Position numbers and translations under genes: made by a program. 64,000 bases of DNA from Sandaracinobacteroides sp039808025 (lineage in GTDB: Bacteria; Pseudomonadota; Alphaproteobacteria; Sphingomonadales; Sphingomonadaceae): positions 248,001 to 312,000 of the forward strand of contig JBDHSK010000002.1 in NCBI GenBank assembly GCA_039808025.1, given 5' to 3'. Below the pieces are notes generated by a model that saw nothing but the letters and a program-made list of their open reading frames with translations, did no database searches and had not been told where the DNA came from. How positions within the stretch are numbered: position 1 is the first letter of the stretch; each line of letters begins with the position of its first letter. This document shows positions 44,901-52,005 of this stretch, in pieces.

Positions 44901-45540
44901 CCCGCTGAACGATGGGGCGCTAAGGCCGATTACTCTGCGCATCCCCGAGGGCTGCCTGCTCGATGCCCGCCCGCCGCATGCGGTGGTGGCTGGCAATGTC
45001 GAGACCAGCCAGGTGATCACCGACGCGCTGTTCGCAGCCTTCGGGGCGCTGGCCGCCTCGCAGGGCACCATGAACAACCTCACCTTCGGAAACGACCGCC
45101 ACCAATATTATGAAACCATCGCCGGTGGCAGTGGCGCCGGGCCATCGTTTCATGGCACCTCGGCCGTCCAGTCTCTCATGACTAACAGTCGCCTCACCGA
45201 CCCGGAGATTCTTGAATCGCGGTTTCCAGTGCGGGTCGAACGTTTTTCCCTGCGCCCACGCTCCGGTGGTTCGGGCCGGTTTCACGGTGGCGACGGAGCC
45301 ATCCGCGAGATCCGGTTTCTCGAGAACATGGAAGTCTCGGTGCTGTCGAACCGGCGGGTTACCCGGCCGTTCGGGCTGGCCGGTGGCGGCGATGCCCTGC
45401 CCGGCGCCAACCGCCTCATCCGCCGCGATGGCACCGTCATTTCCCAGCCGGCCTGCTTCCACGCACAAGTCGGCCCCGGCGACCGCCTGCTGATCGAGAC
45501 CCCGGGCGGCGGCGGCTTTGGCAGCCCACCAGAAAGGTAA
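41941..45540 (+). CDS. Fused 5-oxoprolinase (hydantoinase A + B type)
   Basis: A 1199-residue cytoplasmic protein that joins both halves of the ATP-dependent hydantoinase/oxoprolinase family. The HyuA half (residues 1 to about 670) has DRGGTFTDV at residue 8, NALLERQGARTLLLVTAGF, FDMGGTSTDV and AAGGGSI; the HyuB half begins at about residue 680 with DPIRLELFNALFMGVA and contains GGTHLPDITVVMP, HHADIGGTTPGSMP and GNVETSQVITDALFAAFG. The eukaryotic-type OPLAH fusion hydrolyses 5-oxoproline to glutamate. Hydantoin or carboxylase activity is the main alternative. The start overlaps the serine hydrolase stop, and the DUF969/DUF979 genes follow. Confidence 0.88.
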   Translation: MIEVWIDRGGTFTDVIARYPDGRLRNTKLLSHDPNRPEDSAVAGVRQLTEGHDGPVIVKMGTTVATNALLERQGARTLLLVTAGFRDCLMIGHQARPDIFALDIRKPDQLAERIVEITERVAADGTVLCPPDLGAARAALVAARDEGIESVAILFMHGYRYPAHEQAVAALAREIGFQQVSASHAVSPLVKMVPRGDTTVADAYLSPILRRYVDSVAAALPADTHLLFMQSNGGLVAAQGFRGKDAVLSGPAGGIVGMAKTAALLGIDQLIGFDMGGTSTDVSHYGGRYERSFETEVAGVRMRSPMLDIHTVAAGGGSICRFESGRLQVGPQSAGAVPGPACYRNGGPLTVTDCNVALGRVRPDLFPALFGADGRQPISREASLVALACLADDVAAATGDRPDELVLAEGLLAIANTHMAGAIRQISIARGHDPALHALVAFGGAGGQHACALADALGITTILLHPLAGLLSALGIGLADVTAARQLTVTLPFGPDLDSQATAIAADLAAQAQSALLAQDVPLADTSMTVTAHVRYAGADTALEVPFGPAGTMQQAFEEAHQARFGFITPQSELVLDMLSAEASGRPPGAGNTALTAAAATDVEAPLATVPVRFAGSDQPTQLFRRDQLGAGRAINGPAIIVDSGATTVIEPGWQATIMADGTCVLKRTVALARSSAGGTDVDPIRLELFNALFMGVATEMGTALQTSARSVNMKERLDFSCAIFDASGALVANAPHIPVHLGSMGASIRAVMAARGNDGRGMHPGDAYALNAPWNGGTHLPDITVVMPSFLPGDATPSFFVAARGHHADIGGTTPGSMPADSRTIDEEGVLLDNVLLIDGRDGGGFREAEIRAILGAGRWPARNIDQNIGDLTAQLAACRRGSDALAAAAQLHGRDTLLAYMGHVQDNAAAAVAALIGSLQDGAYAAPMDIGATIRVAVTVDHGQRTMTVDFAGTSALSDSNFNAPAAITRASLLYVLRCLVDRPIPLNDGALRPITLRIPEGCLLDARPPHAVVAGNVETSQVITDALFAAFGALAASQGTMNNLTFGNDRHQYYETIAGGSGAGPSFHGTSAVQSLMTNSRLTDPEILESRFPVRVERFSLRPRSGGSGRFHGGDGAIREIRFLENMEVSVLSNRRVTRPFGLAGGGDALPGANRLIRRDGTVISQPACFHAQVGPGDRLLIETPGGGGFGSPPER

Positions 45541-45632
45541 GGGGTCTTTATAGCTGGCAAGCCAGTCCTGGAACGCCGGTTCCCGAGTCTGGCTCCCGGG
45601 TCTGGATGATGCCGATTCCTCTGCTGCGAAAT

Positions 45633-45680
45633 GGTGGGCGTGGCCTCACGCCGTCGCCGCAACGCCACCGCCTGAGGCAC
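45633..45680 (+). promoter_or_regulatory. Candidate structured leader RNA with two competing stems
   Basis: In the gap between the oxoprolinase and DUF969 genes, GGTGGgCGT (45633-45641) can pair with ACGCCACC (45662-45669), while GTGgCCTCA (45640-45648) can instead pair with TGAGGCAC (45673-45680). Each stem has eight pairs and one bulged G and the two share bases, so only one can form fully. They lie just before an intrinsic terminator. In GC-rich DNA such pairings also arise by chance. Confidence 0.35.
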
Positions 45681-45695
45681 GACTCCGGCGAGGGA

Positions 45696-45729
45696 ACAGG
45701 CTGCCCGATAGCCTGTCTCTTTTCTTTTT
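45696..45729 (+). terminator. Intrinsic terminator between oxoprolinase and DUF969
   Basis: ACAGGCT (45696-45702) pairs with AGCCTGT (45710-45716) around a seven-base loop, followed by CTCTTTTCTTTTT. This is the clearest Rho-independent terminator in the window. It lies 156 bases after the oxoprolinase stop and 54 before the DUF969 ATG, so it either ends the first operon or acts as an attenuator for the second. Confidence 0.8.
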
Positions 45730-45783
45730 CCCGGCATTTCAGGGCTTGCCGAACCGGGCTGCCGCTGTTCATGATGGGCGCCA

Positions 45784-46407
45784 ATGAAGCTCCCCCGACC
45801 CAACGCCCTGTTCATCGTCCTGATCGTCATCATTGTGTCGGGGCTGATCGGCGGTCTTGGCCTTACCGCCACCATAGAAAAGCTGGGAAGCGCCTTCAAC
45901 GACGCGCGCTATATCTCGATCCCGTGGATCGTGCTTCCGGTGATTGGCATCCTCGAACGCTTCGGCCTCAGGGAACGGGCCGCCGCCATCATCTCGGCCA
46001 TGAAGGGAGCAACCGCCGGTCGCCTGCTGATCGCCTATATGGCTTTCCGGCAGATCACGGCGGCGCTGGGCCTCATCTCGATTGCCGGGCAGGCCCAGAC
46101 GGTTCGCCCCATCGTTGCCCCAATGGCCGAAGCCGCCTCGGGCCACGACGACCAGGCCACCAAAGACAGAATGCGCGCCATGGCTGCCGCCACCGACAAT
46201 ATCGGTGTCTTCTTCGGCGAGGATATCTTCCTTGCCATCGCCTCCATTCTGCTGATCCGCGCCTTCCTTGTGGAATATGGCATCGATCTGGAACCCTTCC
46301 AGCTGTCTGTCTGGGCCATTCCCACTGCCATCGTTGCCTTCCTCATCCATGGTTCGCGGCTGCTGCTGATGGACAGGGCACTGAAGAAAAGTTCCACAAG
46401 GCCATGA
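45784..46407 (+). CDS. DUF969 family membrane protein
   Basis: A 207-residue protein with about five hydrophobic segments. Its stretch FRQITAALGLISIAGQAQTVRPIVAPMAEAA and the following ATDNIGVFFGEDIFLAIASILL (quoted in two parts) are characteristic of the DUF969 family of predicted permease subunits, always found beside DUF979. No clear ribosome-binding site precedes the ATG. It overlaps the DUF979 start by four bases. In several bacteria this pair lies next to pyrrolidone-carboxylate peptidase or oxoprolinase genes, so a 5-oxoproline carrier is the favoured inference. Confidence 0.82.
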   Translation: MKLPRPNALFIVLIVIIVSGLIGGLGLTATIEKLGSAFNDARYISIPWIVLPVIGILERFGLRERAAAIISAMKGATAGRLLIAYMAFRQITAALGLISIAGQAQTVRPIVAPMAEAASGHDDQATKDRMRAMAAATDNIGVFFGEDIFLAIASILLIRAFLVEYGIDLEPFQLSVWAIPTAIVAFLIHGSRLLLMDRALKKSSTRP

Positions 46408-47357
46408 TCGGGCTTGGTTTTCTCTATACGATTGCCGGGCTGCTGTTTGCCGCCTTTTCGCTGTTTTCCGCACGCGACCGCAAGAACCCCAAACGCTTTG
46501 GCAATGCCGCGATGTGGGGTCTGGTGGCGGTCAGCTTCCTGTTCGGCGATGTGCTGGGCAATTTCGGCAACGGCCTGCTGGTGATAGCACTTGCCACTAT
46601 CGGCGGGCTGGGGATGGCGGGCCTTGGCGCGCCGCCCACCACCAGCGATGCCGAACGGCAGGTGCTGGCCGCCCGTCATGGCAACCGGCTGTTCTGGCCG
46701 GCACTGCTGATTCCGGCCTTCGCGCTTGCTGGCACGCTGGTGGGCAAGCAGCTGATCATCGCCGGTGTGCCCTTGATCGAGGCCAGGCAGGTGACGCTGG
46801 TTTCACTGGGTATCGGTGTGCTGGTGGCGCTATTCGTGGCCATGTCGTGGTTTCGCACCGCACCTCTGGTGCCGGTGCAGGAAGGGCGGCGGATCATGGA
46901 TCAGGTGGGGTGGGCCGCCATTCTGCCGCAGTTGCTGGCGGCCCTTGGCGCCATATTTGCAGCCGTCGGTCTTGGTGATGTGGTGGGCGCAGCCTTCCAG
47001 CACTGGGTGCCCGATGCCGGGCGACTGACGGCGGTTTGCGCCTATTGCATCGGCATGGCGCTGTTCACCATCATGCTGGGCAACGCCTTTGCCGCCTTCC
47101 CGGTGATGACGGCGGCCATCGGCATTCCGCTGGTGGTAAAGGCGCAAGGGGGCGATCCGGCGGTAGTGGCGGCAATCGGCATGCTGTCGGGCTTTTGCGG
47201 AACTCTGATGACCCCGATGGCAGCCAACTTCAACATCGTGCCGGCGGCCCTGTTGCAACTGCGCGACCGGCTTGGGGTGATCAAGGCACAAATCCCCACT
47301 GCCATTCCGCTGCTGGCCGCCAATATCCTTCTGATGTACTGGCTGGCCTTCCGATGA
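46404..47357 (+). CDS. DUF979 family membrane protein
   Basis: A 317-residue protein with about nine hydrophobic segments. The C-terminal half has GMALFTIMLGNAFAAFPVMTAAIG and GGDPAVVAAIGMLSGFCGTLMTPMAANFN (shortened), both marks of DUF979. The longer open frame starting at 45606 reads through the DUF969 gene in another frame and is not the gene. It is locked between DUF969 and DUF2891 by ATGA overlaps at both ends, implying a single translational unit and probably one membrane complex with DUF969. Confidence 0.85.
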   Translation: MIGLGFLYTIAGLLFAAFSLFSARDRKNPKRFGNAAMWGLVAVSFLFGDVLGNFGNGLLVIALATIGGLGMAGLGAPPTTSDAERQVLAARHGNRLFWPALLIPAFALAGTLVGKQLIIAGVPLIEARQVTLVSLGIGVLVALFVAMSWFRTAPLVPVQEGRRIMDQVGWAAILPQLLAALGAIFAAVGLGDVVGAAFQHWVPDAGRLTAVCAYCIGMALFTIMLGNAFAAFPVMTAAIGIPLVVKAQGGDPAVVAAIGMLSGFCGTLMTPMAANFNIVPAALLQLRDRLGVIKAQIPTAIPLLAANILLMYWLAFR

Positions 47358-48325
47358 TCGACACCAACACTGCCCAACGATTTGCCCGCATTGCCCTTGG
47401 CCATGTCGGCAAGGAGTATCCGCATCTGCTGATGCATACGTTCACCAGGGCCGATGAAGCACCGTCACCACGACAGTTGCACCCGGTGTTTTACGGAAGC
47501 TTTGACTGGCACAGTTGCGTGCATGGCTGGTGGCTGCTGCTGACTCTGGCGCGTCTTCATCCGCAACTGCCCACCTCGATTGAAACCATGGAACGGGCGG
47601 CCGCCCTGTTCACGCCTGCCAACATGGCAGCCGAACGCGCCTATTTCGATCGTCCCACTGCTGGCAGCTATGAGCGTCCCTATGGCTGGGCGTGGGTGCT
47701 GGCGCTGCACGCCACCGCCGGGCCGCTGCAACCGCTGCTCGACGGGTTCGCAAGCGATTTTGCCGGGCGCTTCCGTCAGCACCTGCCGCTGCTCACCTAT
47801 CCGATCCGCACCGGCACCCATTTTTCCACGGCCTTTGCCGGGCTGCTGGTTCTGGAATGGGCCGACCGCCACGATGCCGGCCTCGCCAGCCTGGTGCGCG
47901 ACCGGGCCATCCACTGGTTCGCAGCCGACCGCGATTGTCAGGCCTGGGAACCCGAAGGCGACGCCTTCCTGTCTCCGGCCCTCATGGAGGCTGCCTTCAT
48001 GCAGAAGGTGCTGGGCGAGGATTTCCGTCCGTGGCTGCAATCCTTCCTGCCTCGCCTTGCCGATGGCCAGCCCGCCACCCTGTTCCAGCCCGTCCATGTC
48101 TCTGATCGTAGCGACGGCAAGATCACCCATCTCGATGGCACCAACCTGTCGCGCGCCTGGTGCTGGCGGCGGCTGGCGCCTGACCTTCCCGGGGTAGATG
48201 CCGAAGCCATTGCCCGCCGCCATTTCGATGCCAGCATCGGCCATATCGATGGTGATTTCATGGGGTCGCACTGGCTGGCCACCTTCGCAACACTGGCGCT
48301 CATGCCCTCTCTTCCCGGCGCCTGA
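47354..48325 (+). CDS. DUF2891 family protein
   Basis: A 323-residue soluble protein, all-alpha and rich in Trp and His, starting MIDTNTAQRFARIALGHVGKEYPH. Family features visible are HPVFYGSFDWHSCVHGWWLL (residues about 45-65), SYERPYGWAWVLAL and DFMGSHWLATFATLALM. The fold looks like an alpha/alpha barrel resembling glycoside or epimerase proteins; conserved His, Trp and Asp residues suggest a catalytic cavity. Its activity is not known to me. Tight coupling to DUF979 argues for a function linked to the imported compound. Confidence 0.82.
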   Translation: MIDTNTAQRFARIALGHVGKEYPHLLMHTFTRADEAPSPRQLHPVFYGSFDWHSCVHGWWLLLTLARLHPQLPTSIETMERAAALFTPANMAAERAYFDRPTAGSYERPYGWAWVLALHATAGPLQPLLDGFASDFAGRFRQHLPLLTYPIRTGTHFSTAFAGLLVLEWADRHDAGLASLVRDRAIHWFAADRDCQAWEPEGDAFLSPALMEAAFMQKVLGEDFRPWLQSFLPRLADGQPATLFQPVHVSDRSDGKITHLDGTNLSRAWCWRRLAPDLPGVDAEAIARRHFDASIGHIDGDFMGSHWLATFATLALMPSLPGA

Positions 48326-48337
48326 CAGGAGCATTGC

Positions 48338-49528
48338 ATGCCTTTCGACCCGCAGCGTCTTTCTGCCATCGACCGCTTCCTCGACGAACAGTATCTGCAG
48401 ACCGGACGCCTTCCCGGCACCCTGCTGAAAGTGGTCCACCGCGGCGAAGTGGTGCATGAATCGGTGCAGGGCCATGCCGATGTCGCCAAGGGGAGGCCGC
48501 TTGCCGCAGACAGCATCTTTCGCATCTATTCGATGACCAAGCCCATCACCTCGATTGCGCTGATGATGCTGGTGGAAGAAGGGCGCCTGCAGATCGACGA
48601 CCCGGTGCACAAATTCATTCCAGGCTGGAAAAACCTTGGTGTCTATCAGTCGGGAACGCTGAAAACCGGCTTTGTCACCACCCCTGCCAGGCGCCCGATG
48701 CAGGTGATCGACCTGCTGCGCCATACCGCCGGGCTTACCTATGGGTTTCAGCTGAACAGCAATGTCGATGCCGCCTACCGCCAGCTGAAAATCGGCGAGA
48801 TCGAGCGAACCGATGTCACGCTGGAGAGCATGATCGAGCGGCTGGCCAGCCTGCCTCTGGAGTTTTCGCCTGGCGACTGGTGGAATTATTCGGTCGCCAC
48901 CGACGTGCTGGGCTGGCTGGTGCAGGTGGTTTCCGGCCAGCCGTTCGAGTCCTTCCTGCAACAGCGGATCTTCGACCCGCTGGGGATGGAGGACACCGGC
49001 TTTTTCGTACCGGCTGACAAGGCCGCCCGGCTGGCCACCTGTTACACCCGCGATTCGAGCGGCACCATGGTGGTGCAGGACCAGGCCGAAACCTCGGGTT
49101 TCCTTGCGCCGCCGGCCTTCGTCTCAGGCGGCGGCGGGCTGGTTTCAACCGCAGCAGATTATCAGCGATTTGCCGAAGCATTGCGCACCGCCGACCCGCG
49201 ACTTGTCTCACGAAAGACGCTGGAGCTGATGACCGCCAACCACTTGCCGGGCGGCCGCGACCTGCCGGCCATGTCACGCTCGGCCTTCTCGGAGGCCGCC
49301 TATGAAGGCGTGGGGTTCGGCCTTGGTTTTGCCACCACCACCGCCATCCACAAGACCATGCTGGCCGGAAACAATGGCGATTATTTCTGGGGTGGCGCTG
49401 CTTCCACTTTCTTCTGGGTAGACCCGGCCGAGGAAATGTCGGTGATCTTTCTCACCCAGCTCATTCCGTCATCCAGCTGGCCGATCCGCCGCCAACTGCG
49501 CACCATGATCTACGCCGCCATTCGCTGA
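48338..49528 (+). CDS. Cytoplasmic serine hydrolase, beta-lactamase family (EstB/class C-like)
   Basis: A 396-residue protein with AGGAG before the ATG and no signal peptide. The Ser-x-x-Lys nucleophile is in IYSMTKPITS (about residue 70), the Tyr-containing motif is WNYSVATDVLGWL, and WGGAASTFFWVDP is the third motif. This pattern is shared with family VIII esterases and D-amino-acid amidases. It follows DUF2891 by 12 bases, so it belongs to the same transcript, giving the module one exported and one cytoplasmic serine hydrolase. The substrate is unknown. Confidence 0.9.
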   Translation: MPFDPQRLSAIDRFLDEQYLQTGRLPGTLLKVVHRGEVVHESVQGHADVAKGRPLAADSIFRIYSMTKPITSIALMMLVEEGRLQIDDPVHKFIPGWKNLGVYQSGTLKTGFVTTPARRPMQVIDLLRHTAGLTYGFQLNSNVDAAYRQLKIGEIERTDVTLESMIERLASLPLEFSPGDWWNYSVATDVLGWLVQVVSGQPFESFLQQRIFDPLGMEDTGFFVPADKAARLATCYTRDSSGTMVVQDQAETSGFLAPPAFVSGGGGLVSTAADYQRFAEALRTADPRLVSRKTLELMTANHLPGGRDLPAMSRSAFSEAAYEGVGFGLGFATTTAIHKTMLAGNNGDYFWGGAASTFFWVDPAEEMSVIFLTQLIPSSSWPIRRQLRTMIYAAIR

Positions 49529-49544
49529 GACGGCCGGCCGACAC

Positions 49545-50465
49545 TCAGGATTCGTCGCCCTTGTCGGCGTCTTTTGCCGGCGGGTGGAGCAACAGGCTTT
49601 CCACCCGCCGGCCATCGCTCGCCGTCACCTCGATGGTCCAGCCATTGGGGTGGGCTATGCGTTCGCCGGCTTCCGGCACCCGGCCCGCCAGCAGAAAGGT
49701 GAGTCCGCCCAGCGTATCGACATCATCATCATGTTCGGGAATGGCGAACTCCACCCCCAGTTGCCGGTCGAGATCCTCGAGCTCGACGCGGGCGCCAGCG
49801 GCAATCGTGCCATCGGGCCGCCGGTCAAGCTGCGCCAGCACTTCCTCGTCGTGCTCATCCTCGATATCGCCGACGATCTCCTCGACGATATCCTCGATGG
49901 TCACCAGGCCATCGGTGCCGCCATATTCATCGACGATGATCGCCATGTGGGTGCGGTCGCGACGCATTTCGGTCAGCAGATCCATCACTGGTTTGGAAGG
50001 CGGCACCGCCAGCACCGGGCGTGCCAGTTCGGCAAGGGTGGGCAACGGAGTCTCGTCTCCGGGCAGATCGCCGAACTGGTCGGCGATCACGGCATAAACA
50101 TCTTTCACATGGATCATGCCGATCACCTCGTCGAGGTTACGGCCATATAGCGGAAAACGGCTGTGGCCGGCCTCGCGGAAGCGGTTGACCAGTTCGGCGA
50201 ACGAACAATCCTCTCCCACGGCAATGATGTCCGCACGCGGCACGGCAATCTCTCCGGCACGCACGTCCGACAGCTTCAGCAGATTCGACAGCATCACCCG
50301 TTCGTGGGAATCGAGATCGTCCGGGTCATCGATATCGTCACGATGGACCTCGATGGCGTCCTCGATCGATTCGCGCAGCGAATTGGTGGGCTTCAGCTTC
50401 AACAATTCACGAATGGCCGACCAGATGCCACTGCCGTCGGAACTTCGTCCTCCGGGGTCGGTCAT
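49545..50465 (-). CDS. corC: CorC/HlyC-type CBS-domain protein
   Basis: A 306-residue protein with two CBS domains (around SHERVMLSNLLKLSDVRAGEI to VIGMIHVKD, and PVLAVPPSKPVMDLLTEMRRD to DEYGGTDGLVTIEDIVEEIVGDI) and a C-terminal CorC_HlyC domain with DDDVDTLGGLTFLLAGRVPEAGE. These proteins are linked to Mg/Co export or to transporter regulation and have no membrane segment here. Its start overlaps the ybeY stop (ATGA). The position downstream of phoH and ybeY is conserved in alphaproteobacteria, where lnt often follows; lnt is absent here because a convergent gene ends at 49528. Confidence 0.9.
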   Translation of the reverse strand: MTDPGGRSSDGSGIWSAIRELLKLKPTNSLRESIEDAIEVHRDDIDDPDDLDSHERVMLSNLLKLSDVRAGEIAVPRADIIAVGEDCSFAELVNRFREAGHSRFPLYGRNLDEVIGMIHVKDVYAVIADQFGDLPGDETPLPTLAELARPVLAVPPSKPVMDLLTEMRRDRTHMAIIVDEYGGTDGLVTIEDIVEEIVGDIEDEHDEEVLAQLDRRPDGTIAAGARVELEDLDRQLGVEFAIPEHDDDVDTLGGLTFLLAGRVPEAGERIAHPNGWTIEVTASDGRRVESLLLHPPAKDADKGDES

Positions 50466-51001
50466 CGCCGGTCTGCCGCCGGCGCCGCACCATCAGGCCC
50501 GCCATAGGGGTCGGCGATGCCCATCCCGGCCAGAATACGGGTTTCCAGTGCCTCCATGGCGATCGCTTCCTCATCCTCCAGATGGTCCATCCCCAGCAGA
50601 TGCAGGGTACCATGAACGACAAGGTGGGTCACATGGTGGGTGATGGGAATGCCCTTGTCGGCTGCTTCCCTGGTTACGGTCTCAAGGGCGATGGCAATGT
50701 CGCCCAGCAGCACGTCCATGCCTTCATGCCCCAGAATATCAGCCAGTGCCTCAGGCTCGTGCATCGGAAAAGACAGCACGTTGGTCGGCTTGTCGATAGC
50801 GCGGAAATCGCGGTTGAGCTGCTGGATTTCGGAGTCGTCGGTCAGCCGCACCGCCACCTCCACCAGGTCTCCCTCGCCCGCTACCAGCGCCTCGAACCCG
50901 GCATTCCGCAGGGTTGCAGCCACGGCGCCTGTCGCAAGCGCCTGCCAGTCGACAGTCTCGTCCCAGTCGCCGCCAACAATGTCGCAGTCGATATCGAGCA
51001 T
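50462..51001 (-). CDS. ybeY: rRNA-processing endoribonuclease YbeY
   Basis: A 179-residue metal-dependent RNase. The zinc site H-x3-H-x5-H is clear in HHVTHLVVHGTLHLLGMDHLED, read near residues 130-150, and PTNVLSFPMHEPEAL matches the family. It matures 16S rRNA 3' ends and aids ribosome quality control. It overlaps phoH by one base upstream and corC by four bases downstream, so the three form one coupled unit. Confidence 0.95.
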   Translation of the reverse strand: MLDIDCDIVGGDWDETVDWQALATGAVAATLRNAGFEALVAGEGDLVEVAVRLTDDSEIQQLNRDFRAIDKPTNVLSFPMHEPEALADILGHEGMDVLLGDIAIALETVTREAADKGIPITHHVTHLVVHGTLHLLGMDHLEDEEAIAMEALETRILAGMGIADPYGGPDGAAPAADRR

Positions 51002-52005
51002 CAGCCTGCGCCCTCATAGGCTTCGACGATACGCCCGACAATCGGGTGGCGCACCACATCTTTCGCCGAAAAGCGCTGCACGGCAATTCCCGCGATTCCT
51101 TCCAGGCGCTGCACGGCATCGGCAAGGCCGCTTTTCCCCGGTTCAGGCAGATCGACCTGATTGGGGTCTCCACAGATCACCATGCGGCTGCCTTCGCCAA
51201 AGCGGGTGAGGAACATCTTCATCTGCAGCGGGGTGGTGTTCTGCGCTTCATCTAGAATTACGAAGGCATTGGCAAGCGTGCGCCCGCGCATGAAGGCAAG
51301 CGGCGCAATCTCGATCTCGCCCGAAGCGATGCGCCGCTCGACCTGCTCGGAGGGCAGCATGTCGTACAGCGCGTCGTAAAGCGGCCGCAGGTAAGGATCG
51401 ACCTTCTCGCGCATGTCGCCGGGCAGGAAGCCCAGCCGTTCGCCTGCCTCGACGGCAGGCCGCGACAGAATCAGCCGGTCGACCGAGCCGGCCACCAGTT
51501 GCGACACAGCCTGGGCAACGGCCAGATAGGTCTTGCCGGTGCCGGCCGGGCCAAGGGCGAAAATCATGTCGGCGCGGCCCAGCGCCTGAATATAGTCGGC
51601 CTGCGCCGGGGTGCGGGCTACGATGGTCTTGCGGCGGGTGCGGATCATCGCCGGCTGGCCCGATGCCGTCGCCAGCGGCACTCCCTCGGTGGCGGCATCG
51701 GCTACCATCAGGATGGCCCCCTCGACATCGCCGCTATCGATCGGCAGGTTGCGATCGAGCCTTGCATAGAGGCTGTTCAGCACATCGCGGGCGCGGGCAA
51801 TCGCCACCGGGTCGCCTTCGACGACCACCCGGTTGCCGCGAGCGGCGATATAAACCCCCAGCCGGTTCTCAAGGGTGATCAGGTTCTGATCGAACTGACC
51901 AAACAACGACCCCAGCAGCGCCGGACGGTCAAACTCGATCTCGAGGCGGGCGCGGCCATGCCTTTCCTCGTGGTTGCCTGATTGTTCGGCAGAGCGTTTG
52001 CCCAT
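51001..52005 (-). CDS. phoH: PhoH-like ATPase (PhoL type)
   Basis: A 334-residue protein. The start MGKRSAEQSGNH at 52005 overlaps the miaB stop by one base; the 62 residues open further upstream read into miaB and were rejected. It has an N-terminal KH-like region, the P-loop GPAGTGKTYLAVAQA, and the Walker B-type LDEAQNTTP with GDPNQVDLP. This is the PhoL group that accompanies YbeY and is thought to act in RNA metabolism rather than phosphate stress. Confidence 0.93.
   Translation of the reverse strand: MGKRSAEQSGNHEERHGRARLEIEFDRPALLGSLFGQFDQNLITLENRLGVYIAARGNRVVVEGDPVAIARARDVLNSLYARLDRNLPIDSGDVEGAILMVADAATEGVPLATASGQPAMIRTRRKTIVARTPAQADYIQALGRADMIFALGPAGTGKTYLAVAQAVSQLVAGSVDRLILSRPAVEAGERLGFLPGDMREKVDPYLRPLYDALYDMLPSEQVERRIASGEIEIAPLAFMRGRTLANAFVILDEAQNTTPLQMKMFLTRFGEGSRMVICGDPNQVDLPEPGKSGLADAVQRLEGIAGIAVQRFSAKDVVRHPIVGRIVEAYEGAG

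Noticed and set aside
45633..45680. Known riboswitch class upstream of DUF969
   Set aside because: No recognisable core of glycine, glutamine, SAM or cobalamin riboswitches was seen; only generic stems can be claimed.
45606..45783. N-terminal extension of the frame that later encodes DUF979
   Set aside because: It reads through the leader and the DUF969 gene in another frame; the DUF979 ATG at 46404 overlaps the DUF969 stop as expected.
47465..48961. 498-residue minus-strand frame opposite DUF2891 and the second serine hydrolase
   Set aside because: Shadow of genes with intact family motifs on the other strand.
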